Source: Actinoplanes subtropicus (GTDB lineage Bacteria > Actinomycetota > Actinomycetes > Mycobacteriales > Micromonosporaceae). From it: a stretch of DNA of 64,000 bases. This document shows positions 17,430 to 26,878 of this stretch, one piece after another; the first letter of the stretch is position 1; every line of letters starts with the position of its first letter. Location of the stretch: contig NZ_JOJL01000012.1 in the NCBI RefSeq assembly GCF_000721705.1, positions 62,001-126,000 of the forward strand, read 5' to 3'. The translations under genes and the position numbers were made by a program. The notes beneath the pieces were generated by a model, which was not told where the DNA came from, did no database searches, and saw nothing but the letters and a program-made list of their open reading frames with translations.

Positions 17430-17894
17430 CTATGGCCGGAGCAGGTGGGCGTTGATGTCGCGGACTCGGTTTCCGAGAGAGGGGATCTCGATCACCTCGA
17501 CGCCGTGCCGCATGAGGGTTTCGACGCCGTGGCAGTCCGCGAACAGCAGCGGCTCGCGCAGGGCGAGGACCACCCGGGTGATGCCGGCGGCGAGGATCAG
17601 TTCGGTGCAGGGTGTCGGGCGGGACTTGCGGACCGTGCACGGCTCCAGCGAGGTGTAGAGGGCGACCGAATGGTCGGTGGGGCCGAGCTTGGCGAGGGCG
17701 GCCTCTTCGGCGTGCACCTGGGGGTCGGTTTCGCCGGTGTATCCGGTGGCGAGCACCGCGCCGGTGTAGTCAGCCAGGAGGGCGCCGACGGCGTAGTGGG
17801 TGGGTGCGGGCGGCGACAGCCGGGACAGGTCGATCGCGGCGGTGAGCAGGAGGCGGTCGGTGTGCGTGGGGCGTTGGGTGGTGGGGAGGCTCAT
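17430..17894 (-). CDS. Cytidine/RibD-type deaminase
   Basis: A 154-residue zinc deaminase of the CDA/RibD-N superfamily. The zinc site is complete: HAEE (catalytic Glu) in QVHAEEAALAKLG, then SLEPCTVRKSRPTPCTELIL. The SLEPC form and the spacing before the second Cys are like riboflavin-pathway and secondary-metabolite deaminases rather than cytidine deaminase. No reductase domain follows, so it is a stand-alone deaminase. It lies 222 bases downstream of a GTP cyclohydrolase II gene on the same strand, suggesting that it acts on the pyrimidine that enzyme releases. ATG 17894 is used. Confidence 0.8.
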   Translation of the reverse strand: MSLPTTQRPTHTDRLLLTAAIDLSRLSPPAPTHYAVGALLADYTGAVLATGYTGETDPQVHAEEAALAKLGPTDHSVALYTSLEPCTVRKSRPTPCTELILAAGITRVVLALREPLLFADCHGVETLMRHGVEVIEIPSLGNRVRDINAHLLRP

Positions 17895-18116
17895 GCGGGC
17901 TCCAGGGTGTGCGTGGCCGGCCCGGTGGTCAGGGGATGCTGACGGTTTTGTTATGGGTGCGGCCGGTGTGGGCCTGGTAACGGCGGCCGGCGCCTGTTCG
18001 GTCGGGGTGTCGGCGGCGTTGCGGGCGCCGAGCGCGGTGGTGGTGGCGGTGCGGCCGGCGAGGGTGCCGAGGTCGGTCGGGACGGGTTCGGGGGGCGGCT
18101 TTCCTGGCGGTCTCGG

Positions 18117-18725
18117 TCAGCCGGCCAGGGCCATGGTGTGGTGGGTGTGTTCGATCTTGGTCTGCAGGTAGCGCAGGTTGCTTGCGGTGGCGTGCACGCC
18201 GGTGGGCACGGTCGCGGCGACGGTGATGCCGAGGTCGCGCAGCTGTCGTACCTTGTCGGGGTTGTTGGTCAGCAGGTTGAGCTCATTGATGCCGAGGGCG
18301 GTCAGCATTTGGGCGGCGGCGGTGTAGTCGCGGGCGTCTTCGGGCAGGCCGAGGGCCAGGTTGGCTTGGTAGGTGTCGAAGCCGGCGTCCTGCAGGGCGT
18401 AGGCGTCGAGCTTGGCGTAGAGGCCGATGCCGCGGCCTTCCTGGCGCAGGTAGAGCAGCACTCCGCCGGTGTTGTCGATGCGCTGGACCGCCTCGCGTAG
18501 TTGCGGGCCGCAGTCGCAGCGGGCCGAGCCGAAGACGTCGCCGGTGAGGCATTCGGAGTGCATGCGGACCAGCGGGGTGCCGACACCCGGGTCGCCGAGG
18601 ACGATCGCGAGGTGCTCGGCGCCGTCGGCCAGGCCGTGGAAGGTGACCACGTCAGCGGTGACGGTGTAGCCGTCGGCGAAGCGCAGCGGGACGGTGACCC
18701 TGGTACGCACGGTAGCGGTCGGCAC
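18117..18725 (-). CDS. ribA: GTP cyclohydrolase II
   Basis: A 202-residue stand-alone GTP cyclohydrolase II, which converts GTP to 2,5-diamino-6-ribosylamino-pyrimidinone phosphate, formate and pyrophosphate. The zinc cysteines are in HSECLTGDVFGSARCDCGPQL, the substrate motif is LRQEGRGIGL, and the C-terminal TNNPDKVRQLRDLGI is conserved. There is no RibB (DHBP synthase) domain, unlike many actinobacterial riboflavin-operon copies. GTG 18725 is the start, with AGGAG 6 bases upstream. Its isolation from ribB, ribE and ribH suggests a specialised role. Confidence 0.92.
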   Translation of the reverse strand: MPTATVRTRVTVPLRFADGYTVTADVVTFHGLADGAEHLAIVLGDPGVGTPLVRMHSECLTGDVFGSARCDCGPQLREAVQRIDNTGGVLLYLRQEGRGIGLYAKLDAYALQDAGFDTYQANLALGLPEDARDYTAAAQMLTALGINELNLLTNNPDKVRQLRDLGITVAATVPTGVHATASNLRYLQTKIEHTHHTMALAG

Positions 18726-18883
18726 GGGGAACTCCTATTGGTCGCGAAGATCGGCAGGAAGACGTCGTACAGGTCACCACCGCCACGTCGCCGTGGGGCC
18801 AGCCATCCCACCGTGACGGGGTAGGGATGGCTGCGACCCGAGTGTTGCTTGGAGTGCTGCGCTGGGTTCTAGCGGCTTGCGGT

Positions 18884-19264
18884 TCAGTAGGTTTGGGTGA
18901 GACGTGGCGCGGCGAAGTCGAGCGTTCCGTGCAGCACCTTCGGGGTGTGTGGCTGGGCGAAGCCGGCGTTGGTGATGTAGATCTGGTTTCCGCGTACCGC
19001 GACGGATGTCGGTGAGGCGAGGCCGTCGGAGGCGTCCAGGACGGTCTGGGCGGTTCCGTCGGGGTAGACGAGCGCGAGCTGGTCGAGGCTGCTCTGCGCG
19101 GCGAACACGACGTCGGAGCGGTCGCTGAGGAAGGTGAAGTCGTCGACGCCCGGGAGGCCGCTGGTCACGACCTTGATAGGGCCTGGTGCGCCGGTCGCTG
19201 TGGCGACCGCCGCCGCGAGCAGGGCGAAGCGTGTTCTCGCGGGAAGTGCTGCAGAGACTCTCAT
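18884..19264 (-). pseudogene. SMP-30/gluconolactonase-like secreted protein, internally deleted
   Basis: A 126-residue product: N-terminal signal-like sequence (ALPARTRFALLAAAVATATGAP) followed immediately by the last blades of an SMP-30-type propeller (LPGVDDFTFLSDRSDVVFAAQ, LASPTSVAVRGNQIYITNAGF). Homologous secreted propellers are around 300 residues or more, so most of the propeller between signal and C-terminus is missing. The reading frame itself is intact. It is divergent from the MarR gene at 19441 and was probably its regulated target. Confidence 0.6.
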
Positions 19265-19339
19265 GTGGCCATTCCGGTTTCAACGGGCGCAGATCGACTG
19301 TGCGGATGGGGGATGTCGGGCCTGACCGAACCCGTGTTC

Positions 19340-19391
19340 GGACTTAAATGTTCAAGTCAAACTAGCGACCTTGACTTCAAGATTCAAGTCA
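19340..19391. promoter_or_regulatory. Two operator-like palindromes upstream of the MarR gene
   Basis: The pattern TGACTT-N8-AAGTCA is perfect at 19372-19391 and present once more, with a single change (GGACTT-N8-AAGTCA), at 19340-19359. The two are 32 bases apart, about three helical turns, so a regulator could bind both on one face. They lie between the divergent SMP-30-like gene and the MarR gene, and are AT-rich compared with the surroundings. The likely binder is the MarR protein at 19441. Confidence 0.65.
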
Positions 19392-19440
19392 GATGTGACC
19401 TGGTTTACTTCAAGCGTGAAGCGTGAGTAGATTGGGGGGC

Positions 19441-19935
19441 ATGACGAGTACGCCCGCCGGTGAGGCGCCCCGCTGGCTGGATGAGGAGGAACGTCGTGCC
19501 TGGCTGGCCCTGCTCGGCCTGATGCGGCGCCTGGAGCCCTCGCTCGACGCGCAACTGCGTGCCGAAGGTCTGACACTCTTCGAGTACGGGGTGATGGCGG
19601 CGCTGTCCGAGTCGCCACGGCACGAAATGCGGATGAGCGAGCTCGCCGCCTTTGCCGAGGGGTCGCTGTCCCGTCTTTCGCAGGTCGCGGCCCGGCTCGA
19701 GAGCAAGAAGTACATCAACCGTCGCCCCGACCCGGCCAACGGCCGTTACACCCTCGCCATACTGACCGAGGAGGGGTACGACAAGCTCGTCCGCGCGGCT
19801 CCGGGCCACGTCGCCGAGGTACGCCACCTCGTGTTCGACCAGCTGACCAGGGCGCAGGTCGGGCAGTTGGCCCGCATCGGCCAGCGCGTACTGCGCGCCA
19901 TCACCTCGGGCAACGGCGGGAGCGATCGAGGGTGA
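19441..19935 (+). CDS. MarR-family regulator
   Basis: A 164-residue winged-helix regulator: MRMSELAAFAEGSLSRLSQVAARLESKKYINRR is the recognition region, and NGRYTLAILTEEGYDKL is the wing. It is clearly paralogous to the MarR half of the protein at 14457 (shared WL(T/D)E, MRMSELA, APGHV motifs). The ATG at 19441 is preceded by a G-rich ribosome site (TTGGGGGGC). Two palindromic sites upstream suggest autoregulation and control of the divergent truncated SMP-30 gene. Confidence 0.88.
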   Translation: MTSTPAGEAPRWLDEEERRAWLALLGLMRRLEPSLDAQLRAEGLTLFEYGVMAALSESPRHEMRMSELAAFAEGSLSRLSQVAARLESKKYINRRPDPANGRYTLAILTEEGYDKLVRAAPGHVAEVRHLVFDQLTRAQVGQLARIGQRVLRAITSGNGGSDRG

Positions 19936-20297
19936 GCAGTCCGTCCCTCCGCCAACTCCTGCTGTTCCACGACCGCCCCGGGCCACCCGAAAGGGCCGCC
20001 GAGAACAAGCTCAACCGTCCGGCGTGATCGTCAAGCGGGTCTTGGATCGCACAGGGATACCACCGTCCGCGCGCCATCACGCTCGGTGGTTGTTGAACGC
20101 CCGATCGCCTTCCGGGCGAACAGCCGGGAGCGGATGTGGGCAGCTTGTCCGTCGTGCCGTCGCGAGGGCGTCACAGGGGTGGTCGACGACGGCGGTGGTC
20201 GATGACGGAGGTGCGAGTTTCGCCAGGGCGGCGCCCCCTCGACCACCCGTTCCGACCCCTGCGCCGGGCTCATACCGCGGTGGGACAAATTCCGCGC
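19936..20297. other. Intergenic region, 362 bp, no gene seen
   Basis: This gap separates the MarR regulator from the NAD(P)-binding reductase. Open frames exist on both strands but show no recognisable domain or codon pattern. No tRNA, insertion sequence or clear terminator was found. It may hold the reductase promoter; I could not identify one with confidence. Confidence 0.4.
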
Positions 20298-20906
20298 ATG
20301 AAGATAATTGTCTATGGAGCGACCGGCCGGATCGGCAGTCGGGTGGCAGCCGAGGCGGTCACGCGCGGTCATGACGTGACCGGCGTGAGCCGCTCGGGTG
20401 GCGACCTGCCGCCCGGCGCGGTTGCCGTTCGCGGCGACGCTTGCGACCCCGTCTTCGCCAAGGGCATGGCATCGACCGCGGAGGTCATCGTGGCGGCCAT
20501 CGCGCCGGACCGGTCCGGCGGGAATTGGCAGGGTTACCTGGACGGGCTGAGCAACCTGGCCGCGACGGCCGGTGATGCCCGGCTGATCATCGTAGGGGGC
20601 GGCGCCTCTCTGACCCTGGCCGGCCATCGCATGATCGACCTGCCCGGCTTCCCGGCGCCCCACCGGAAGGAGGCGATGGCGGGAATAGAGGGCTACGAGC
20701 TGATCCGTACGCATCACGACGACATCGACTGGACGTTCATCTCACCTGCCCCGCTGGTCGGGCCCGGCGAGCGGACCGGCAGCTACCGCGTTGGCGTCGA
20801 CCATCCGGCCGGCGAGGGCATCTCCTTCGAGGACGTCGCGGTCGCCCTGATCGACGAGATCGAGAAGCCGGCCCACCGGCGCGGCCTGTTCAGCGTTGCC
20901 CATTGA
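20298..20906 (+). CDS. NAD(P)-binding reductase (atypical SDR, NmrA/YwnB type)
   Basis: A 202-residue atypical short-chain dehydrogenase: the start MKIIVYGATGRIGSRVAAEAV gives the GxxGxxG NAD(P) motif, followed by VTGVSRSGG. Further on come VIVAAIAPDRSGGNW, LIIVGGGASL, and the SPAPLVGPGERTGSYRVG segment typical of YwnB/Rv2216-like proteins. The catalytic Tyr-Lys pair is not obvious, as in this subgroup. ATG 20298 is used; longer frames upstream lack similarity. Substrate unknown. Confidence 0.82.
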   Translation: MKIIVYGATGRIGSRVAAEAVTRGHDVTGVSRSGGDLPPGAVAVRGDACDPVFAKGMASTAEVIVAAIAPDRSGGNWQGYLDGLSNLAATAGDARLIIVGGGASLTLAGHRMIDLPGFPAPHRKEAMAGIEGYELIRTHHDDIDWTFISPAPLVGPGERTGSYRVGVDHPAGEGISFEDVAVALIDEIEKPAHRRGLFSVAH

Positions 20907-21302
20907 CCGGTCGGCCCCGAGTTCCGCGGTGATCCGTCAAGGCCCCCCAACTCCCCGGCCGGCGCCGACCAGAGCTCGGTCGCGGTAGGCGTCCACCCGC
21001 CGCGCGCTGAACTGTTGAGCGACGCTACTCGTGACGATCGCGGTGTTTCCGGGCGACACTGATGGGTGACACCGCTCACCAGCGGCGAAAGGTAGAAGAA
21101 CAGCTTGGCTGTACGGCAGCGGGTCGGGAGGTGACTGGTCCGAAGCGTCGGCCATCGGGAGGGGTCGGCCACGCCGGAGGTCGGAGTCGCCCGCGTGGCC
21201 TGCGAGGCGGGTGATGGCCGGTCGGACCCGGTCATGCTGCACGAGGACGCGGTTCGGAGGCGTAAAGCTCAGCGGAGGCGGGGTGCGGTCGATGAGAGGC
21301 AG
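20907..21302. other. Intergenic region, 396 bp
   Basis: No gene is supported. The last 70 bases could belong to the next CDS if an ATG at 21234 is used instead of GTG 21303. The stretch lacks repeats or a convincing terminator. Confidence 0.35.
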
Positions 21303-24300
21303 GTGAGCTCTGCGTCGCCCCACTCCGAGATTCTTTACGACAGTGAGCGGACCCGGGTGGTGCGGGTCCACCCGGACGGCGCTGGGGTTGCGGTGGTCCG
21401 TAAGCAGCCACTGGGTCCCCATGCCGCCGAGCGGTTGCGTAACGAAATCGCCGTGTTGCATCGGCTTGCGGGCCTCGCGGGTACGCCACGGCTGGCGCGG
21501 GACACCGCCGACGGCACGCTGGATTTCGTCGACACCCCCATCCGTACGCTGTCCGCGTTGGCGGCCCCCTGGGATCTCGCTCCGCTGCTTGATTTGGCGG
21601 TCGGTCTTGCCAACACGATCGCCGGTATCCACCGTCGTGGTGTTGTGCACCGGGACGTCAGCCCGGCGAACGTCCTGGTTCCCCTTGTCGACGGTGTGCC
21701 GGCGCCGGGGCTGCAGCCCATTCTGATCGATTATGAGCTCGCCACTACGGTCGCCGCCGAGGATCCGGACGCCGGTCTGCCGGAGAACGGCTTGGTCGGC
21801 ACGCTGCCGTATCTGGCGCCGGAGCAGACCGGACGGACCGGTCGGCCGGTGGATCACCGGGCCGACCTGTACGCTCTCGGCGCCACCCTGTACGAGTTGG
21901 AGACCGGTGAGCCGCCGTTCGGCCGGGGCGGCGATCCGCTGCGCCTGGTGCACGACCATCTGGCCCGGGTGCTGGCTCCGCCCGCTGAGGTCAACCCACG
22001 AGTCCCGGCGTTGCTGTCGGACATCACTCTGCGGTTGTTGAGCAAGGAGCCGGAGCAGCGCTACCAGAGTGGCGAGGGGCTCGCCTACGACCTGGACCGG
22101 CTGCGCGCCGCGATCGCTCACGGCACCGGCTCGTTTCCCCTGGCGGAGCGGGATTTCCCGATGCGGCTGGCTGCGCCGGCCGGGCTGATCGGGCGGGACG
22201 TGCCCCTGGCGACGCTGCGTGGTCTGTTCGCTGAGGCCGTCGCCGGCAACCGTGGGGTCGCCCTGGTCACCGGACCGCCAGGGGTCGGCAAGACGGCGCT
22301 GATCGACCGGCTGCGGCCGGCCGTGGCCGCCGCCGGCGGCTGGTTCGTGACGGGCAAATTCGACCAGTACCGGCGGGACCTCGGCGCGGACGCCGTGGGG
22401 CAGGCGTTCAGCGCGCTCGGCGGCCAATTGCTCGCCGGATCCGACGAAGAAATCGCGGGCTTGCGCGAACGTCTCCTCGCCGCGCTCGGGTCCAACGCTC
22501 CGCCCGCCGCGGCCATCCTGCCGCCGTTCGCCGTGCTGCTCGGCGTACCCCCGGAAGCGCCGGACAACGACTCGCGCCTCCTCGCCGCGCGGATTCGTCA
22601 GGTCTATCTCGATCTGCTCAAAGCCGTGGCGAGTTGCGCGCATCCGGTGGTGTTGTTCGTCGATGACCTGCAGTGGGCCGGGGCCGCCGCGTTCGGGTTC
22701 CTCGACGCCGTCTTGGCCGAGCCGGACCTGCCCGGTGCGCTGATCCTCGGCGCGTTCCGCGAGTCCGAGGTGGATCAGGCGCATCCGCTGACCGCTGTCC
22801 TGGCCCGATTGCGCCAGGACGGCGAGGGCCAGGGTGAGCTGCGGCTGGCCAATCTGCTATCGGGTGACCTGTGCACGTTGCTGGCCGAGATGCTGCGCCT
22901 GCCCGCATCGGTGGCGGCGCCCCTGGCGGACGCGCTTGCCGCCCGCACCGGTGGCAATCCGTTCGACACCGTGGAGTTGGTCAATGCGCTGCGGCGCGAG
23001 GGCCTGCTGATGCCCGAGGGCGGCGGCTGGCGGTGGGATCCCACCTCGCTTCGCCAGTTCGTCGGCGTCGGCGACGTGGTGGATCTGCTCGGTGCGCGCA
23101 TCGAGGCGTTGCCCGCCGCTGCCCGGGAACTGCTCGAGGTGATGGCCGGCATCGGTGGTGAGGTCGACCTGGAACTGTTGCGGGTCGCGTCCGGCCGGAC
23201 CGCCGACGATGTTGCCACCGCGCTGCGGCCGGCGGCGGAGGACGGCCTGGTGGTGGTGCATCGGGAGGGTCCTTCGCGGGCGGTGTTCCGGCACGACCGG
23301 GTTCAGCAGGCGGCGTACGGCCTTCTGGATCCCGGCGCCCGGCGGCTGCTCGCGCTGGCAGTGGCCCGTCGGCTGGCTGGCGAACCGGCGTATGCCGCGG
23401 TAGCGGCGCAGCAGTACCTGACCGTGTGGGAAGAGCTGTCCGACGTGGACGAGCGCCTGGTGGCGGCTTCCCTGATGCGGCAGGCGGCGTCCGCGGCCTG
23501 GCTGGTGACCAACTATGTGGCGGCCGAGGCGTTGCTGGCGGCGGCGTTGCGACTGCTGCCGGCCACGGATCCCGTCCGTTCGCATGTGCGGGCGGAGTGG
23601 CACGCCGTGCTGTGCGGACTGGGCCGCTTCGCCGAGGCCGACGAGGTGTTCCGGGCCTTGGCCGAGCAGGTCCCTGATCCGGTGGTCCACGCGCCGGTCG
23701 TGTGCGAGCAGATCGTCGCGCTGACCAACCGCGGCATGCTGGCCGAGGCGCTGACGCTCGGGCTGGACCTGCTGCGCCGGCTGGGCACCGACGTGCCCGG
23801 GCCCGAGCGGGTGGGGCCGAGTGTGGGCGCCGGCCTGGAGAACCTGTACGCGTGGCTGGCGAAGGGGGATGCCGCGGACGACCTGAGCCGGCCCGAGGTG
23901 ACCGATCCACGATTGATCGCGACCGCCCGGGTGATCAATCGGCTGATGGCTCCCGCTTTCTTCCACGACCAGGTCACCATGGCCTGGCTGGTGCTGGAGG
24001 CGGCCGCGCACTGGGCCGCCGGGGGACCGGCGGCCGCGCTGGTCGGACCGCTGGCCCATGCAGGTTTCGTCGTCATTGCGGTGCGCGGAGACTACCGGGC
24101 CGGCTACCGGGCGACGCGACGTGTCCTCGAGGTCAGCGAGGCGCGCGGCTACGAGCCGGACACGTCCCAGGCCCGGTTCCTGTACGCGATCGCGGCCGTC
24201 TTCTGGTTCGAACCGTTCGGGCAAGCCGTGCAGATCGCGCGGGAGGCTCGCGTCGGCCTGTTGCGCGGCGGCGACCTGCAGAACGCGGCCGCCTCCTACT

Positions 24301-26180
24301 TCGCCTCGGCGCCTGCCCTGCTCGACTGTGGTGCCAGCCTGGACGAGTATGCCGCCGAGGTGGACGCCGGGCTCGCGTTGTGCGACCGGATCGGTCATCG
24401 CCAGGCCGCCGCCGGTCTGCGGCTCTTTCGACAGCTGGTGGGGGTGCTCCGCGGCGACGCCGACTTCGACGAGCAGGCACCGGCCGCGAGCCCGGCCATT
24501 GTCGCGAACCTTCACCTCGTCCGTTCCCTGGCCGCGGCGGTCTTCGGCGACCGCGACTCGCTGATCCGGCACAGCGCTGCTGCGGTAGCGCACGCCCCGG
24601 CCGTGGCGGGCACCTACAGCATCGTGTCGGTGCATCTGCTCGGGGCGCTCGGCGCGGCCGAGCGAGCCCGTGACGGCGAGGGCGTGCTACGCGACGAGGC
24701 CCTGGCCGAGCTCGACCGCAGCGCCGAGTTCCTGGCTGCGCGCGCCGCCGACCAGCCCGGCAACTTCGGTCACCTGTACCTGCTGACCCAGGCCGAACAG
24801 GCCTGGGTCGTCGGCGATTTCCCGGCGGCGGCGGCGTCCTTCGACAACGCGATGACCAAGGCCGCCGAGGTCGCGCACCCCTGGCAGGCCGCGCTCATCA
24901 CCGAGCGGGCCGCTCTCTTCGTACGCGCGCAAGGGATGGAACGCGTCGCCCGGCACTTGCTGGCGGAAGCCCACCGCGGGTACGCCGCGTGGCGTGCGCC
25001 CGCCAAGGTGAGCCAGATGGAGCGAGACCACCCGTTCCTCGTATCCCTGCCGTCGCCGCCACGCGCCGGCGACGGCACGAGGCGACACGTGCCGCCCAGC
25101 GTGAACCTCTCCACCGAAGTGATCGACCTGCTCGCGGTGCTGGAGGCCGCCCGGGCACTGAGTTCCGAGACCGACCTCGACAGCCTGCGCCATCGGGTGG
25201 AGCGGATACTCAGTGCCATGACCGGGGCGACCGCGGTCCGCATGCTGCTACGCGATGACCAGACCGGCGGCTGGATCCTGCCGGCCGACGGGGGACGCCC
25301 GGCCCTCACGGCCGCTCAGGCCGGCGAACGCGGGCTGCTGCCGATCACCGCGGTCCGGTACGCCGAGCGAACCCAGGAACCCATGCTGGTCGACGACGCG
25401 TCCCGCGACGACCGGGTGTCCCGCGATCCCTACCTCTCGGGGATCAGCCGGTGCTCGCTTCTGGTGGTGCCAGTGCTCAGTCACGGCGCGCCCCGAGCGA
25501 TGCTGGTGCTGGAGAACCGGCTGACGCGCCACGCCTTCTCGGCCGCCCGGCTCGACTCGGTTCTGCTGATCGCCGGGCAGCTCACCGTGTCGCTGGACAA
25601 TGCCCTGGTCTACGCGTCGTTGGAGCGTAAGGTCGCCGAGCGCACCGCGGAACTCGCCGAGGCGAACCGTCGGTTGGGGCACCTGGCGCTTACCCACCCC
25701 CTGACCGGGCTGGCCAACCGGCGCGGACTCGCCGTAATGCTGGATGCCGAATGGTTGAGGCTACAGCGCTCCGGAGAGCCGGTCGGCCTCGCCATGATCG
25801 ACATCGACCACTTCAAGAAGTACAACGACCATTACGGCCACCAGGGCGGCGACGAATGCCTCCGGCGCGTGGCAGCCACGCTGGCCGCCAGTGTCCGCAC
25901 CACCGACCTGGTCGCCCGATACGGCGGCGAGGAGTTCTGCGTCGTCATGCCCGGCGCGGACGCGGCTAGCGCCATCGCAGTCGCCGAACGGGCCCGCCGC
26001 GCGGTCGCCGCCCTGCGCGAGCCGCACCTGCTCGCCGACAACGGTATCGTCACCATCAGTGTGGGCGTGACGACCGCCGTGCCCGCCGCCGGACTCCCGC
26101 CGGACGAGCTGATCCGGGCCGCTGACGAGGTCCTCTACGAGGCAAAGCGCGACGGCCGGAATCGAGTGGCCGCCGGCTGA
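21303..26180 (+). CDS. Giant signalling protein: kinase-like, AAA ATPase, GAF, GGDEF
   Basis: About 1,625 residues. (1) Residues 10-260: Ser/Thr kinase-like domain with HRD catalytic loop (HRDVSPANVL, 116-118), IDYELA in place of DFG, and APEQTGR; the glycine loop is poor. (2) Residues about 300-650: AAA/STAND ATPase, Walker A GPPGVGKT at 324-331 and Walker B VVLFVDDLQWAG. (3) Helical TPR-like region to about 1,260. (4) GAF domain about 1,280-1,430. (5) Diguanylate cyclase with GGEEF at 1541-1545 and an inhibitory RxxD (RTTD) exactly five residues before it, so c-di-GMP synthesis with product inhibition is expected. No transmembrane segment. GTG 21303 has GAGAGG upstream; ATG 21234 is an alternative. 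The gene stands alone. Confidence 0.88.
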   Translation: MSSASPHSEILYDSERTRVVRVHPDGAGVAVVRKQPLGPHAAERLRNEIAVLHRLAGLAGTPRLARDTADGTLDFVDTPIRTLSALAAPWDLAPLLDLAVGLANTIAGIHRRGVVHRDVSPANVLVPLVDGVPAPGLQPILIDYELATTVAAEDPDAGLPENGLVGTLPYLAPEQTGRTGRPVDHRADLYALGATLYELETGEPPFGRGGDPLRLVHDHLARVLAPPAEVNPRVPALLSDITLRLLSKEPEQRYQSGEGLAYDLDRLRAAIAHGTGSFPLAERDFPMRLAAPAGLIGRDVPLATLRGLFAEAVAGNRGVALVTGPPGVGKTALIDRLRPAVAAAGGWFVTGKFDQYRRDLGADAVGQAFSALGGQLLAGSDEEIAGLRERLLAALGSNAPPAAAILPPFAVLLGVPPEAPDNDSRLLAARIRQVYLDLLKAVASCAHPVVLFVDDLQWAGAAAFGFLDAVLAEPDLPGALILGAFRESEVDQAHPLTAVLARLRQDGEGQGELRLANLLSGDLCTLLAEMLRLPASVAAPLADALAARTGGNPFDTVELVNALRREGLLMPEGGGWRWDPTSLRQFVGVGDVVDLLGARIEALPAAARELLEVMAGIGGEVDLELLRVASGRTADDVATALRPAAEDGLVVVHREGPSRAVFRHDRVQQAAYGLLDPGARRLLALAVARRLAGEPAYAAVAAQQYLTVWEELSDVDERLVAASLMRQAASAAWLVTNYVAAEALLAAALRLLPATDPVRSHVRAEWHAVLCGLGRFAEADEVFRALAEQVPDPVVHAPVVCEQIVALTNRGMLAEALTLGLDLLRRLGTDVPGPERVGPSVGAGLENLYAWLAKGDAADDLSRPEVTDPRLIATARVINRLMAPAFFHDQVTMAWLVLEAAAHWAAGGPAAALVGPLAHAGFVVIAVRGDYRAGYRATRRVLEVSEARGYEPDTSQARFLYAIAAVFWFEPFGQAVQIAREARVGLLRGGDLQNAAASYFASAPALLDCGASLDEYAAEVDAGLALCDRIGHRQAAAGLRLFRQLVGVLRGDADFDEQAPAASPAIVANLHLVRSLAAAVFGDRDSLIRHSAAAVAHAPAVAGTYSIVSVHLLGALGAAERARDGEGVLRDEALAELDRSAEFLAARAADQPGNFGHLYLLTQAEQAWVVGDFPAAAASFDNAMTKAAEVAHPWQAALITERAALFVRAQGMERVARHLLAEAHRGYAAWRAPAKVSQMERDHPFLVSLPSPPRAGDGTRRHVPPSVNLSTEVIDLLAVLEAARALSSETDLDSLRHRVERILSAMTGATAVRMLLRDDQTGGWILPADGGRPALTAAQAGERGLLPITAVRYAERTQEPMLVDDASRDDRVSRDPYLSGISRCSLLVVPVLSHGAPRAMLVLENRLTRHAFSAARLDSVLLIAGQLTVSLDNALVYASLERKVAERTAELAEANRRLGHLALTHPLTGLANRRGLAVMLDAEWLRLQRSGEPVGLAMIDIDHFKKYNDHYGHQGGDECLRRVAATLAASVRTTDLVARYGGEEFCVVMPGADAASAIAVAERARRAVAALREPHLLADNGIVTISVGVTTAVPAAGLPPDELIRAADEVLYEAKRDGRNRVAAG

Positions 26181-26878
26181 GCGGGGGGCGCCGATCACCG
26201 AGCCTGGGGCCAGGGCCGAGGAGACCATCGAGGCGGTCCCCCGGCGCCGTGCGACGGCATGGCACCAGGGCTGGACGTCTCGGTCAGCATCGGAGGCGGG
26301 CGGCCACCGACCAGCTGCTGAATGCGACGGGGCGGCCGGGGGCCGGCCCCGCCGCATGGTCGCTTCGACCTCTACGGAGGGGCCGCCTACTCAATTACCA
26401 TCGGCACAGTCCGACGGTGCCTGCAAGTTACGCCGGCAGTGCCGGCGGCGGTCGGGTGGCGGTCAGCTTGTCGTACAAGGAGCCCGTCGCCAGCGCCACG
26501 GGCTGTCTACATCCGGGATCTGCCCCTCACACCCGAGCGAGTCTGGCGCCATCTGCGCCACGACGGGTGAGGCCGGCCGCGACAGCTCGGCTGCCCTGGC
26601 GGCGCCGCGGGTGCCGGAAGCCTCATCCATTCCCGCCACGGCCGCGAAGCCGACGGCGTCGTGACGCCAGAACAGCGCCGTCGCGGTCTCGCGCATGACG
26701 AACGTACCTCTGCGTCGAGCACGAGGTCCAGCAGCGCTCTGCCAGCGACGCTCACCCGGGATGGTGACCCGCTGACCGGAAAATGAACGGGCTGTCGTCG
26801 TGTGCTGGTGCGATGTCGGTCACGGCGGGCGCGGCGGCGGCCACGTTGAGGCGGCGGGTGGCTGCGTCGTCGATCGGG
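26181..26878. other. Long gap between the signalling gene and the integrase
   Basis: About 700 bases without a convincing gene. A minus-strand frame at 26463-26696 gives a short peptide (RETATALFWRHDAVGFAAVAG) without recognisable domain. Given the neighbouring recombinase, this may be decayed mobile DNA, but no inverted repeats or transposase motifs were recognised. Confidence 0.4.

Noticed and set aside
17235..17430. Minus-strand frame with HAGYSTWLIKPRPGRLTW as a gene fragment
   Set aside because: The text looks protein-like, but I could not match it to a family and it has no start, so no gene is claimed.
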